From Anisakis pegreffii (Eukaryota > Nematoda > Chromadorea > Rhabditida > Anisakidae), in the NCBI GenBank assembly GCA_035041965.1, contig JAPYMA010000240.1:1-64000 (forward strand): a stretch of DNA of 64,000 bases. The letters are read 5' to 3'. A model generated the notes under the pieces. It searched no databases and was not told the DNA's origin. It worked only from the letters and a program-made list of their open reading frames with translations. Below, in pieces: positions 11,601-25,274 of the stretch. The position numbers and the translations under genes were made by a program. How positions within the stretch are numbered: the first letter of the stretch is position 1; each line of letters begins with the position of its first letter.

Positions 11601-14600
11601 GATATCATTATGATATGCTTTTTATGACTTGCTCTTACTACCGGTAAAATACATTTTTTGGTATGTTATCACTACAATATGAATTTTGACGTCTGGAAAG
11701 ATGTACTCCTCGCAGTTTGCTTACGTTATTCACTAATTTGTCAATCTAAAATTTTTGCCGAAATTATCAGTTATCAATTGTACAATGATGTATATTGTTT
11801 TCCTTTTCTTACTTTTTTTCACTTCTACCCGCCAACTGCTGTTAAAGTAATGTTTTCACCACCATGAATAATTATGTACTTTCATGTCATTTGAATGTTT
11901 GTCATGCGGATGAATAGTGGTATCTATGAAGTGAAAACCACTTCCGTTATCAGAATAAGCTACAAATGATGATACACAGAAATGACGCATAAATTTCTGC
12001 AAATCCGTACCATTCAGCGCAATGAACGGATTCGGAAACGATGCAAACGAATTCAGCCGAAGCAATTCCCACATTATGACGATGAATCATAGCAGCAAGT
12101 CCAACGATAAACTTCGTTGCTACCATAATCCAGCAGTGGTGCGTGAAAAAAATGTTGGAATATTTGGAGGCATTTTTCCTCAACAAAAAAACTTTATCTG
12201 CAATCCATGAAGAAGAATGCGATCAAAGAAATGAATTTTTCAAATTCTATTACGTGATTATGGACATTATGCAGTAAGCAACAACATTCGTCGGCTCGCC
12301 AACTGCTCTCAAAAACTACATTTAAAATTCATGAAATAGAATTAAGAGTGTTTCACTGATAATGTTCGACAACAACCAATTCATGCCGAAAAAGTAAATG
12401 TACTCAGCAGAAGAAAAGATGAAATTCTCGAAAATTCTTTTTTCGACTTAAATCGACGATGCATTCTTGTATCTGCTGCACTTCTTGTTCACACATCCGA
12501 CTTAGATGGACTCTATTTGGCCCGCACACTGACGACGATTATTTGGTTATTTGTCGTGTTTGCTCGTTCATCAACTGCTCAAAATGCATACGTTATTGCT
12601 AAATAATTTACATTTAAAGTGATCAATTAGAATTCATGGAATAATAATGTGACCGTACAGCAGCACTGACGACAGTGTCCAAGGATGCTTAAATTATCAC
12701 CTTCTTATTTTTGAGTCTACAAAGTTGGCTTATCGAGATCGTGCTGGATAAGGTGCTGAATGGTTATTGCAGTTCAGTTAGTTGGAAAATTTGTGCCACT
12801 CTTCTATTACCATTACCAACGTTTCGTTCGTTAGTCATAGACTGAGGTTATTCTATAGTAGCTCAGTAAACAACATAAAGAACGCTAAACTTGGACATAG
12901 CGAATAACATATGATTCTAACTTATTTGCTCTTCATGGATTTTAATGAGGCTCACAACTGAAATTTCATTATTTCTCGACCTTCGAATATTCATTTGGTT
13001 TGATTCTCGAATTTTTTTTCCGGAATGATCGTTCGTCTGTTATGGTTAGCATCAATTGGCATATTTCAAATTGTTTTCAGTGCTTTGCTGCAAAACATTA
13101 ACGTGCATTTCGAAAGTTCACCACAACATACATGTTTCCAACTGACACTAGTAATCATCATTTCATTTGTCCTCCGTTCACTAACTAATACGATTTTATT
13201 TCAGTCATTTCAAATGTTTCATCTGTACCAACTTATCTAAAGCAGCACTTTATTTCTAGACTATTGTCTGCATTGAGATATTTGGATATCATTACATTTC
13301 TTCAGAGTTTCAGCAGCCAACATCGATTTTAATTAGAAGTATCGCTTCTAAATGGTTCATGAATATTCAAGGTAACATCATTAATACTACTACTTTAACT
13401 GCATTATTACTGATCAGTCAAGGTACTTTTTGCTCATTCAATGTACCATCATTATTATCATTATCATTATTTTATTTTTGAAATTACTGATTCATGAATA
13501 GTGTCTCCTGGTGTCACAAGGTTAGGATTTGAAATTTTAGCAAAATTGGCAGCGATAATTTGCTTCTAAACAAGGATGATATTATTTGCTTCGTTTACAA
13601 CTCATCTGATGTGGTATAGTACTACAAGATATATTATATCTAATAATCAAAACGAGCGTTGTTATAAGTTCGAATATATTTCAAACAAAAAATTTCAAAA
13701 AAATGTTCCAAAAAAACAGAATTGCATGATGATCAAATTGCACCGTAGATCCCTTTGATGGTGATTTCCTACAATATCAAAATTTATGGGCAATATGAAC
13801 AGAAAGTGATGAAGATAGATGCAACAAGATAGATTTGATATTAAGCCTTAAGAAAAGTAGCAATCTTATTGTTAGAGCACCAATTTTGCTTCAAACAAAA
13901 AAGAAAATGAGTATCTTCGCAACGTTTGTTCGTTTATTTGCTCTGTTCTAACGCATTCCTATGGATTCTAAACTTTTAAATTCAATCAGTCTAATGTTTA
14001 TTCTGCCATACGTATACGCATTCGTTATCTGCGCCCATTATTGCTTTAAGATTTGTTTGCGAACGTAATTGCTGATCCCATGCATGTCTTACACTAGTTC
14101 TTTGGGATTGGTCTTGGTCAGATTTAAGGAAACATCAGAAACATAGCTGAATTTGGCTTTCTTTTTTCACCACAGCTTATAATCTGCGAAACTGCTGCTT
14201 CGACAGCTCATCATACGTCATCTATCACATGTAAAAAAGACAATCCATTAAAAGTGAGTACATTATAATGGATGAAAGTTTGTTTATGTGAAAGATGAAG
14301 AATTTACGATGATAATACCGTTGGGTTATGGTGTGGTTAATGGACTTTATATGGAATTTGCTTGCGTCCATCCATAATCCTTCATGTCTTATACACGCAA
14401 CTCCGTGCGCTGTTAACGAACTGAGACACAGGCCAACCCATTTCGGTTACTTGGCGTTTATCACGACTCGTCATGGGATCAAAAATTCCGGTGCTGGAAG
14501 CGTTCACTTTCAGCTTCAACTAGCTGCTTAGCTTCAGTCTCGTCCATACTGCTGCCTCACTTTGGTATTTCAAACGTTGGCGTGTCGAGCTTTAAAGTGT

Positions 14601-17590
14601 ATCAGAAATTCCTGCCTCACAAGTGACTCAAACTTCGAAGATGAATTTTCTTTCTGGGATCTGTTCACAAGACCTCAGCAGTCCGAGAAGCGCTTGAAGA
14701 AGTCCTAAAGTCGACTGGAATAATGATAACGAAAGTTGTGATGATATTACTAAAAATGAACATTCTCAAGGTTCTGGGCTATATTCTGTGGTTGCTATAA
14801 GCCACATTTCAATGGTTCCTCGTTACAATTCCGAATTCATCATTGTGTCGTTTGCTAATTCGCATCGTCATTTCTCGTATTTCACTCAGTGTTAGTCGTA
14901 ATTCAATTCATACAAATCGCCATAAACAAAAACAAAAAGTAACCAATGACGTTTGAAGGATCGTCTGCTTGACGATACATCTGCCTGCTGGTATTATTGC
15001 GATGATTAAATTTATTCCACAAGTGACACCATTCTGGCGTTCAATGATTCTCCTATTCGTGGTGTTGCGCTCTCACGCATTTCACACCCTTCAGTGGACT
15101 GACTTAAATTATAGTGATATTATTACTCAATATGTTATGATATCAAACTTACGGAATCTAATATTCTGAAATGACCGATCTGTGCATTCCGAGAATCGGA
15201 GGAACTCATATTTGCATCCATCATAGTAAAACTGTAATCCATAGTAAAGCTGTATCAATTCTATATGAAATTATCAGGGATGTAGTAGTTAGTATAAGAT
15301 AGATAATTGTTGGTAGACTGATAATCTGAAGTCATAATTGGATTGTCAGCATCCACTTTTGTGGAGCCTTTTAGCACTTATCGATTGGGATTGCGACATC
15401 CGTCAAATACCTACTCCTAGGCAAGCAGTTTGTTAAGTTAAGCCAATGAGGTTCTGATTTCACGCATTTTTATTTTTCTACTTTATTTAATTACACCACT
15501 CACAAAACGTTGTTATCTGTTAGCATTTTATCACTGATTGCTTTTAATGTTATAGTAGAAGTATTCTGAAGTTAACTCAATCCGTATGATTGGTCAAGGT
15601 GCATAAAAGCTCAAATCGACTATTCCCTCGAACAAGTGACGGAATTACAGATTCGATTCATCCGAATAGCAGTTGCGAAGTTAATTCACGGATTATCCGT
15701 CTATTTTTCAGTGGATCAGTTTAATGGAATAATCAGTGAAGTATCCTTTTATTTTAAAGGTTCATTTCAAGATATTTGATACACTCAAATATCTTAACCG
15801 AGTAGCGATATGCAATGTTACTGGGATGTTAGCGATAGTCGTATAGGTATTATATACTAGATGCGTATAAAATGAAAGTGACTTTTAGACTAAAACTGCG
15901 CGAAATCTAGTAATAATAATGATAATAAATAAAGCTTAGTTGATGAGTTATGTCAATATGCTGTGGTGTTATTTGGATGGATATATGAAATGCGTATTCA
16001 GATATATAACATCTTAATATCTCGACTAATTATATTGTAGTGAACAGTTGTCGCTTTTGTTCCGTAAAGGCAGTGCCAGTTACTGCGAAACTCAGCAAAA
16101 TGACCGTAACTTTACAAATTGATACCAATAACAATAATAGTAGTATCATCAAGTGACAATAACAATAATGAGAGTGATCATAATATTCGTTTCAAGGCAT
16201 AATGATCGTTTCATCTTGATCGTTTCGAGATGATCGTTTCAAGGTCACCAAACAGAAAAATTCTAGATGAAGCATTCTTTTAAGTGTATCAAATTAATCA
16301 GTTATTCTTGTAGCGGTTTGGAGTGTACCAATTTTATCAGTTGCTTAAGAAACTGACGTCGAAATTGCAACGAAATAATAAAAAGATGTTTATACATCGC
16401 ACATTGCATACCTCATCACTTTGTTTTGTCAACTTTAAAATACTCGACGTTATTTGTGAAGATGATGACCCTCATTGCATATGTGTATCACCGATCATAA
16501 TTGCTCAAACTATTTGAAAATTAGTAATTGAGACGATTATTGGTTTGAAGTGGTATAGGTTGTAAAAAAAGTTGGTTACGAAGAATTTCCGTCGCTAGGT
16601 CAACAACTGAGTGGACTCATCGTTTAATCTATTGCTATGTTTTAAGAGGTCAAACAAATGCCTATCCACTAAATCATATGACATTTCAAGCTAACGCTTT
16701 ATCTAAATGAAGTTTTTGTTTTCACTTGAATTACCCCACAACATAAAGCTTTCAACGTAATCCGCTTATATGATGAAAATGGCCTGAAAATGTGAATGCC
16801 TTGAATGATATAATAATTGTGGTCGCTAGCATAAAGTTGTCAATTGATCAGCGAACGTTTTCAATGTGTTTGGACATCTGTTAGGATATATAGGCGAACG
16901 AGAGTGAAAAAATTGAAGCATTTAGCGTGCTCACTTAGAGAACATGAAAAATTGTCCTGCGAGCAATACATCAAAGGCTTATTGGTGATAGATGAAGGTA
17001 TTTAAACGGTATTATATCAAAACAGCAATATCGCTGGTAACGCTGAAAGTAATGGTAGTCGGATGGCACATTGTGATTCATCACTTTACATCACATCAGC
17101 AAAATTTTCAAAATAACAACGCTAAAACTTCGCATCACATAATGTCTCTTCGTTTATCACGTTGACATTGTCGCTCTAGACTAGGCATAGTTGCATTCTT
17201 TTATGAATCGTTTGTCCTTCTGCCAGAAACCCAGAAACTCTCAGAGACAGATTTGAATATCGAAGTTGAAGAAGCGATCTGAGTTGTAAAGATCTCAAGA
17301 ACCACTAATAAATCACCACTTATCAGCTCTCTTGTTTATTTGTTGTTGCTTGCTGAACAAACCATGTAAACTTTCAAAATGAAACTGTCAAAGACTTCAT
17401 TCCAGTCATTGCTAGTGCATTTCTCACCCTGTCCAAATAATATTAAGATATCTATCATGATTTCTATTACAGCTGTGAAAAACTGCACGAGTTCTTACAT
17501 TCATAAACGTCCACTTTTCATGAATATCCGTAAAATCTAACCGATTGAATGTATTGTCATCGTGAATACCAAAAAATAAGCATCTTATTC
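11600..17590. other. Gene-poor stretch
   Basis: No convincing exon seen. A 71-residue frame at 13025-13240 (+) begins with a hydrophobic, leader-like stretch (MIVRLLWLASIGIF) but has no supporting splice context. About 16180-16245 has four imperfect tandem copies of GATCGTTTC. Otherwise AT-rich unique-looking sequence. Confidence 0.5.
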
Positions 17591-17592
17591 TC

Positions 17593-17973
17593 TTAACATA
17601 TAGGTTGTTGATTGTTTTTTAAAGGTTCCAGGCATCCGAAGACGGAATATATTTCGGTGAAGATAAAGACGACGACCAGGAAAAATGAAATGAGTGAGCA
17701 AAATATTAGGGATACGGATACGAATGACTTTCGTCGCGTTTGAAGCGAAGAGTCTCTGTTTGACTGAAAGGAAAAACGCTGATAATGATGGTGATTAAGT
17801 GTAAGCAGAGTAATGACATAGCTGTTTCTCGTTTCGTTGACTAATGATGGATTGCCCCACGGGTAATCAATTTTCCGAACGTTTTTACTCGAGAAACTGA
17901 AATAAGTGATGTTTGACTTTTTGGGTGTTTCTTGCGTTGACTTTGGCTCAGCATTGGAGATGCTAAAGAGCAC
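17593..17973 (-). CDS. Possible small membrane protein or exon, 126-residue open frame
   Basis: One of the longest uninterrupted frames in the gene-poor part. The N-terminal 85 residues are polar and include an N-glycosylation sequon (NETR). Next comes a basic stretch (QTRRKSF), a hydrophobic helix of about 27 residues (VSLIFCSLISFFLVVVFIF is part of it), then a short tail to the stop. A TCTTTAG acceptor-like site lies just inside the start on the minus strand, so it could be an internal or terminal exon. I do not recognise the protein. In AT-rich DNA a frame this long can still be chance. Confidence 0.22.
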   Translation of the reverse strand: MLFSISNAEPKSTQETPKKSNITYFSFSSKNVRKIDYPWGNPSLVNETRNSYVITLLTLNHHHYQRFSFQSNRDSSLQTRRKSFVSVSLIFCSLISFFLVVVFIFTEIYSVFGCLEPLKNNQQPIC

Positions 17974-17999
17974 AACAACAATAATAAATCTTTGGGTAT

Positions 18000-20900
18000 T
18001 GAGTATTAATGATGGTGTTTATCGAGTTCTATGACTGATAGTATTAGTGAAGTAGTTAAAGGAAGTACGATTGTTCCAATGAATTGCTCGGAATGCAAAT
18101 GACTAAAGCTAAGAAGTCAGTTTTTAACTGCTTCAAATTGATCACTTCCCACGAAGATCAATCTGTTCGTTGATAATTCCTTGTTGGACATGGATTTTGA
18201 GTTTTCGCATGTGATTCCATTTTATCTATTTCATTTTATGGTCATTTCATTGCTTATATATCAGTCATTTCCTTTAGTTTCTTTGTTATTTTGCTGACTA
18301 TGCCCAAATGTGCGATTTGTTTCAATTTATGACATTGTTATTGTTGTTTATTTCATTGAATATTTAGCATTTAATTGCTTTTGATCATGCATATTTGTTT
18401 ATGATTGATATTCAATATATTGTTTATAGTAAATTTGTTGTTTCACTAACGATATATATGTGTCACTGATGTTGTTTTTCATCAGTTTCGCAATTTGATT
18501 ATGCCTCTAACCATACCTACCAGTTGCTACCAAACATCAATTTGTGCGATATTTCCCTTCGGCTAATCGAATCTCTCGGGCTTTCTTCGTACTATGATTG
18601 AGTTTTTGTTGTATGAAAGTAATGGCTATGTTAATGAATTTATGAGCGCATAATTGAAATACATAACTTGATGAGTTATATGATTGCGTTCAAACAACTA
18701 AGAAATATCTTTTTAGTTCCGATGTTCAAACATATCCGCAGTTGAAGTCAAGCAGCCAAGTTATAGTAGTAGTTCGAAAAACTTTTGAAGTTAGAGGTAT
18801 CATCGACTTTTTTCAATGATTTTTCATCTAAACGCAGTCAGTTGCTGCATTCGGAAGGAGATAGCGGTGAAAGAAATTTTGATGCACATAGCGATCTCGC
18901 AGCGGTCAGATTAAAGCCAAAGAGCAAAAGGTTGAAAGGGAAATTGTCGGAGCGGTCATAACATAGGTTGGCTGGTTGAAAGAACTCAAATGAAATGAGC
19001 ACCCACGAAATGGCGCATTGGACATTACGTAGAGGATGAGAAGAACGAAGAGATACAACGAGATATAGGCAGATATGTGTTATATTTGCATATGGGGATA
19101 CTACATCAGAGGTATGGCTAGCATCAAAATGACATATTGAGAGTTATTACGCCCAAAACAGTGGTATTTTTAGTTGGGATGCTAAACGTGATGTTATTGT
19201 TGTTTAGTGAAATTGAAGTAAAAGCAGTAGTCATCAAACGTAAGGATATGGAAATAAGTAAGTTGACTGATTGAGCAATGAGCTAATCGCTAAGTTCCGC
19301 ATGCAAGCCGAACAGTAAACGTTTTCACTGAACGATCATAATAGATCATGTCTAACGATAGTCATAGCGACCATAACTTGATAATTTTGCGTGATCAGCA
19401 TAACTTCATCTTCTCAATGAGATATATTCAGTGGATTTGTGGAAATGGTCACATCTTATCCAAGACCGCGAGATGTCAAATATGTCAAATATCTTATCCA
19501 ATATCCTATCAGATATCTTATCCAAGACCTCGAAATGTCAAATCCAATCGTCCTGTGTCACGAAACTCAAACTGAATCGTTCGCAAAAACTTCCTCGTTA
19601 TGATGCACCTTCAGATCCTTCGAATTTCAGACGTCCCTCTCATGCCCTGGTTCACCACTCGCACATTAATAGTTGTTTTTTTCTATATAATGATAGCGCA
19701 GAAAGTTCACACGAGCGAAGCTGAAATAGCATTTGATATATCCGATGGTTGTATCGCCTCTTTTATCTGCAGTCAAATTTTTTCCAAAATGTCGACTTGA
19801 TTTCAGTCTACATTTCAGTCTACTTTCAAATGAACCGCATATTTGGTTGGATTTGTTTTCGGGTTATTTGATATGTTTGATATGTTAAATAATGATTGTT
19901 GTTTTTGTTGAATGTTCATCGTTTTGGTGTGTTAATCGATGATCAATTGATGGTTCAGTGAAGTTTAATTGCTGTTAGTTTCGATTTGCATTGTGAATAT
20001 GTCACCTCGTATACGTTCGTTTATCTTCGATGAGATTTGTGTTAGTCAATCTTGTTCTCGACGTAATCTGCCTTCATTGCTCTCATTGGATGTGCGTTGC
20101 TTTACGTTTTTTTGCATTATCCATTTTTTTCAATTCATCTATCTTCTTTATTCGTTTCCCTTCACATCACACATCTAATTCCAATACAAGTTTATCGTGC
20201 TATCTTGAAATCGTCCACTCTTTAATGTGATTTTTCGATGAAATCATTCTTTCTGCGAGAAAGTTATGGCCACCCTAACATGATATCAAGCTGAAAGGTG
20301 TATTTCCATGGTCATTTTCATTTTCGTACTAGACTACAATTTCGTGGGAATGGGAGACATGACTCAGGCACAGCTAGGATTCGTTTTAATTTGTCATTTG
20401 ATGAAAGTGTTGTTCATCGTTAAAGCTGTGCTGAGCGTGAGCGTTAGCAGTCTGTTGTTATTATGACCGTTGTATGTCCTAAGGTGTTCCCTCTCAGCTA
20501 CATACAAGACCTGTGGGCTGAAATGCAACAATTACATATTCATGATCTACAATTTTCGATTCCGTTACATGAATGATTACTTTCTTAAGGCGTTGAAGCA
20601 CCATAAACCAACAACAAATTAAAGATAGTTCGTGCTTTTTTTATCATTTATAATTATAGGTGTTACCACGACCGTTTGCTGTTTTTGAAGCCCCAAACCT
20701 TCATGATAAATGAGAATTATGCTTGATCCTTCAGATGGATCAAAAGTTAAAGCTAGTTAAAGCCCTCAGTACCCAAAATGGCGTGCTGTCCTAATATGAA
20801 ATGATAAGTACTGCGCTGATCATATCCGAGGACCCTGTACTTATTGTGGATTTTAGATCCCTATTTATCTTGACTGGTTTTCGTTTGTACTTGTCTAAGA

Positions 20901-23900
20901 GAGCGCCACTTCTCATTGTTTAGCACTAATCTTATTATCACTATGAGCATTCATTTATTCATTTACTCATATCATCTGTGAAATTTACCCACACATTAAA
21001 GATCTATTCCAATTAACGAGCAAAACGCAACGTAATATGATTCCCTGCATTACAATCGATGTATTCAATCGTAATTGATACTTTTATGATTTATTCATGC
21101 TTTGTTTCATTGCTTGAATTTGCTTATGATGTAATCACATTAGAAATTGGCTATGGCTTATTAATGCATGTAATTCTGAAATTCAAGGTACTAATCGTGT
21201 AGTCTAAATGATGGCGTTGTTCCGTTTTGAATAGCTTTGCACTGTGTTGAATAAACCTGCACGTGGTTGGTATTTAAATTCCAAAAAGTCGCGTATGTAT
21301 TCATAAGTGCTTCACACCTTATTTATAGGTGAAATAAGACAAGCGTTCGGCAGTCAATTCATTCAATCTTAGCGTTACAACACACCACGACAGCAGCTAT
21401 CAGGAGGCTATCTTCTATCTTCGTGCTGACACTACAAACCGCAATAACAACAATTGTAAACAGATTATTTGCAGCAAGTATTTTTGTGTAACATTTATAA
21501 TTCATCAATTGCTTGCAATCGCGGTATTCACTAGTTCTGGTTCATTTGGCCAATGGACATACGAGATCTGGCTTCGTAGATCGTCGTGTTTACATCACCT
21601 CATCACTGACAACTCCACGATTACACATTCAACGGATGGATCAATGAACTGATTGGAATAACTTTTCAAAACAACACAAACATCGTGCCATCTCATCGAA
21701 TCACTCTCGAAATTGCAATCGTTAGAGGTTAGCGCTCTCTGATAACGAAATTTGCTTCAATCGACTTAAAGTTGGCACAAAGCTCTTATCAGTTGTCGGC
21801 AATCATCAAGAGGAATCAATCCGCATCTACAGTTGTTTCACCATATTATACGAAAGTGCGTTTTTGTTTGATTTTCTTCCATTTTATGACAGTCACATTC
21901 CGATGGTTATTTGAGTGATGCCGTGCGAATATCAGTGATACGCATAGCATTTAGCATTTATCATTCACGAAATTCCATCACCTTTATCATTGCTGCGATT
22001 GTTTGAAGTGTTTCGATGAACATCTCAAATATGCATTAAACTCCTCTCGTGCTCTTGTCAACACAACGCACAACCTTTCATCATGTTCGCTCCATTTCAC
22101 ATTCAACCACCTGGTTTTACATCTTTCAACCGTGCTCCAGCCACTCACGCCTTGCACTCAGATTCCTTTTAGCATTCATTGTTTGTTCGGTGAGGTGAGA
22201 TTCTATATTTAGTGTTTGTCTGTTTGATGGGTGCTGGCAATATAATCTTATCAAATTGATGCTCTCATGTAGGAAAGATTATCATTGTTTCATTTCGTCA
22301 AACGATTGATGTTTTCGTAATTCTTCAAAGACCAATTCATTCAAGCAGCCTGTTCAAGAGGCGTTTCAGTGGGTATCTGTCAGTTTTACTCCATTTAAAT
22401 GACAAGGTTTTAGATGATTCGTCGACATGATTAGCCATTGATTGTCTATAGTTGATAGGTTCCTAATTCCTGATGTAGACAGTTGCAGTCTAATTAGCAT
22501 CAGACCGTTTCCAGTGTTCATTTCCAAAAAAAATTTCTTGATTACCACCTGTAGTTACCGATTGAATCTCATCCCAAACAGTCAGTTGTAGTTCGGCGCT
22601 AATTATCTCAGGTAGGTGGTGCCTGATTATCAATTGAGTCGTTTGTCTTCTATCACTTGAATCTCATTGAATTTATGTTCTTGTTTTCGTGCTGAAAACT
22701 AACGCAAAAATGGCAGTAACGAGTGAAATATCCTATATATCCATACTCAGCCATCCATGATGTCTACTATAAGAACGTGAACTTATTTACCCATCAGAAA
22801 TCGTCTCACATATCAGAGAAAGCTGTTGTGAACAGTTAATTGCAGAAAGCAAGAATCTAGCAGCAAAAGTCATCGTATTCTAGCATAAGCTGGGGAACGT
22901 CTTCGGGAAGGCGATGAGTCGCTCAGATTTTGTTGTCCTGAAATCCAATCCGAGAGCAGTTGGATATTTGATATGTACCAAATAAATGTCAGTTTCGAGC
23001 GCACGTTTGTATGTCACTCATCTCATTCATCCTTCTGAATGCACTTTCGTACATCATTTCAAGAATCTGGCCATTGTTTCGGCTTGATTTTCTTACGACT
23101 TTCTCAAATTGCTTTATTAGAAATGTCCGTCAATCAAATGTGTGATATGAGTAAGCACGATTTATTTAGGCATATTTTCATTACGTATTCATGACTACGT
23201 GGATGCATGATTGAATCAGTTCAGAATGAGTGGAATAAAGTTAAGCGGAATAATGCTCGAAACGAACTAATCGGTTGTTTTACATCTCAACGAAATCGTT
23301 GTTTTTTGTCTCTTTCGCTCAGCGCATTTCTTTGTTGAAGCGATTGCAGCTCATGTTCTCATTGTGAGTATTCGGATTGTTGCCGTTCCCATCCAGCACA
23401 AATTTCATCACTAATATTTATTCCTATTCTTTATTAGTGATCATCGTTCACTTAATGGAATTCCAGTTCTAACTATTGTCCTTTATTATTGATCTGCTAA
23501 TAGTATTAGCTGATCATCAATGGTCTTAATCTAATTATTGTTGTTATACTGAGCGAGTGTTCTTACAAGGACATAAATCAGTGCTCGGGTGCTCCATTAC
23601 CCCCTTCGATGGTTTAGCCGGCCGTCATTACCCCCTCCTCCCACGTGGTGCTACAATACTGTATAACGTCACAACTAATTTCTTGACCCCATGATTACCC
23701 GTGACACCTCCAATTTACCCAAAAATGGGTAATTTACCCTCCCATGTGGGGACCCCTGGTATAACTGTTATCACTGCTAGCATATATTATCGATGGTCAC
23801 TGCTTGCTTGTAATCAAATCAAATTCCAATTCCTTGAATATCTTACTTAATTTTATGAATTCAAAGAAATCTTGCTAACAGTAATTTTAAGCGACAATAT

Positions 23901-24840
23901 GAGAAGCGTATTGCGGAAATAAAACGTTTTGAAGTGAATTGTCTGCATAATTGGCTTAGCAACGATTAGTTTGTTGGTGTTTTAGCAAATAACTTCTAAG
24001 GATGATCACTCTTGACGTGCCACTGTCGGTAATCCTCTCAGCCACATTTGTTGCTTAATGCTGCGATTCTTTTTCAGTGATTGTTTAGTTTCGGGTTGTT
24101 TATGTCGATTGACTTTTCGTAAACAATCTTTGCATTTCGAAAATACTTGATCATCTGGCTGAACAGTTACAACCGAGAATCGAATGAGATAATCGTGAAA
24201 TTTAGAGAAGCTAAACTGAAACTTCGAATTTGTTTGCATTTATCGGAATTCGCGTCAAATGATTTATTTGTTGTATAGTGTTTGATCACATTCTCTCGAG
24301 CAATCTTCGATCACAGTAGTTCTGACTTGTGTTCGATGATGAACTGGTGAGCCCTCCTTCACTGTTGTGCCCGTTTGAGATAGTGGAAGTGTAGCACAGG
24401 GCAATTTTGAGGAGTGCACTTGATGAGTATTTTAATCTGAGTAAGGTATTGCCGACAGGCGATCATAGGTTTTTTAAAGTGACAGTGTTCGGATTTATCT
24501 TGCTGACAGTATAAGCTGCAAACGGGGTGATTCATCAAAAAGAATTATTGTTCACTGCTAAGAGTGTATGGACTGTGCTGTTTCGAAAAACGAGCAGCAG
24601 CTGTTCGAACTATTGAAAATTCGAACTCAGCATCTATCATTTGATCAAAAATGTTTCCGGAGAACGTTGAACAAGGATTAACGGTAATTTTTAAAATTTT
24701 CCCGTAAATTGGAAATTTTTAAATTTTTGCCGTAATAATCTTCAAAATAGCCGAATGAGCACATCATCGAGATTCAGAGAACCACTCAAAAATGACTTGC
24801 AATCGTGTTTTGAGTGAGTCAGTCTGAAATTGGATATTTG
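18000..24840. other. Gene-poor stretch
   Basis: No supported gene. About 19455-19545 carries two copies of TCTTATCCAAGACC-CGA-ATGTCAAAT separated by shorter TATCCNATATC repeats. A palindromic dispersed repeat lies at 23706-23755. Frames of 60-97 residues here overlap one another on both strands and lack splice context. Confidence 0.5.
23706..23755. repeat. Palindromic dispersed repeat, copy 1
   Basis: Core 23712-23735 is a near-perfect palindrome, AATTTACCC ... GGGTAAATT-like around AAAAAT, followed by a conserved CCCATGTGGGGACCC flank. A second copy with the same core and flank lies at 42026-42073. Confidence 0.65.
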
Positions 24841-24977
24841 AGGCATTATTTCTAGATGCGATTATCGTAAGTAAATATCGTTAGCTATCTCAAAAATTCT
24901 TTTCACATGAGCGATTCTAAGCATAATATCATTTATGTTGTTTCATTCACATTTACTAACGTCTCTCTCTCTTTCAG

Positions 24978-25274
24978 TTCCATAAGAATGCAATTGTGCA
25001 GAATTATCGTCGCATATTTATCACATCACTCAAACTGAGCACATCGAACGAACGCCCAAAGAAAATGACAGTAGCCGCAATGGCTGACAGCTATCATGTT
25101 CATATCCTTGGAAATCCTGATGATACGTGCTCATTTAAGATACGTCGTTCACATAAGTCCTCCGCGTCCACTGATTCCTTTCAATCATGCATCAAACGCA
25201 TAATTCATTGCTGCATACAACAATTTACATTTCCATGGAGACCAATAATCGAATGTGAGCAAAATGTGAATTGA
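24978..25274 (+). CDS. Candidate 3'-terminal coding exon, unrecognised
   Basis: The exon follows an excellent acceptor (CTCTCTCTCTTTCAG). A matching GTAAGT donor 111 nt upstream at 24867 gives a plausible short intron. The frame opening with FHKNAIVQNYRRIF stays open to a TGA at 25272-25274. It is basic and Ser/Thr-rich, with a Cys cluster (CIKRIIHCC) near the end. The same frame extends about 13 codons upstream of the intron before a stop, so an upstream acceptor or start is still missing. An alternative reading starts at ATGCGATTATC before the intron and gives only about 22 residues. No family assigned. Confidence 0.3.
   Translation, partial: FHKNAIVQNYRRIFITSLKLSTSNERPKKMTVAAMADSYHVHILGNPDDTCSFKIRRSHKSSASTDSFQSCIKRIIHCCIQQFTFPWRPIIECEQNVN

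Noticed and set aside
11302..11608. Leu/Ile-rich minus-strand frames that look like membrane proteins
   Set aside because: They are translations of AAT/AAC simple sequence.
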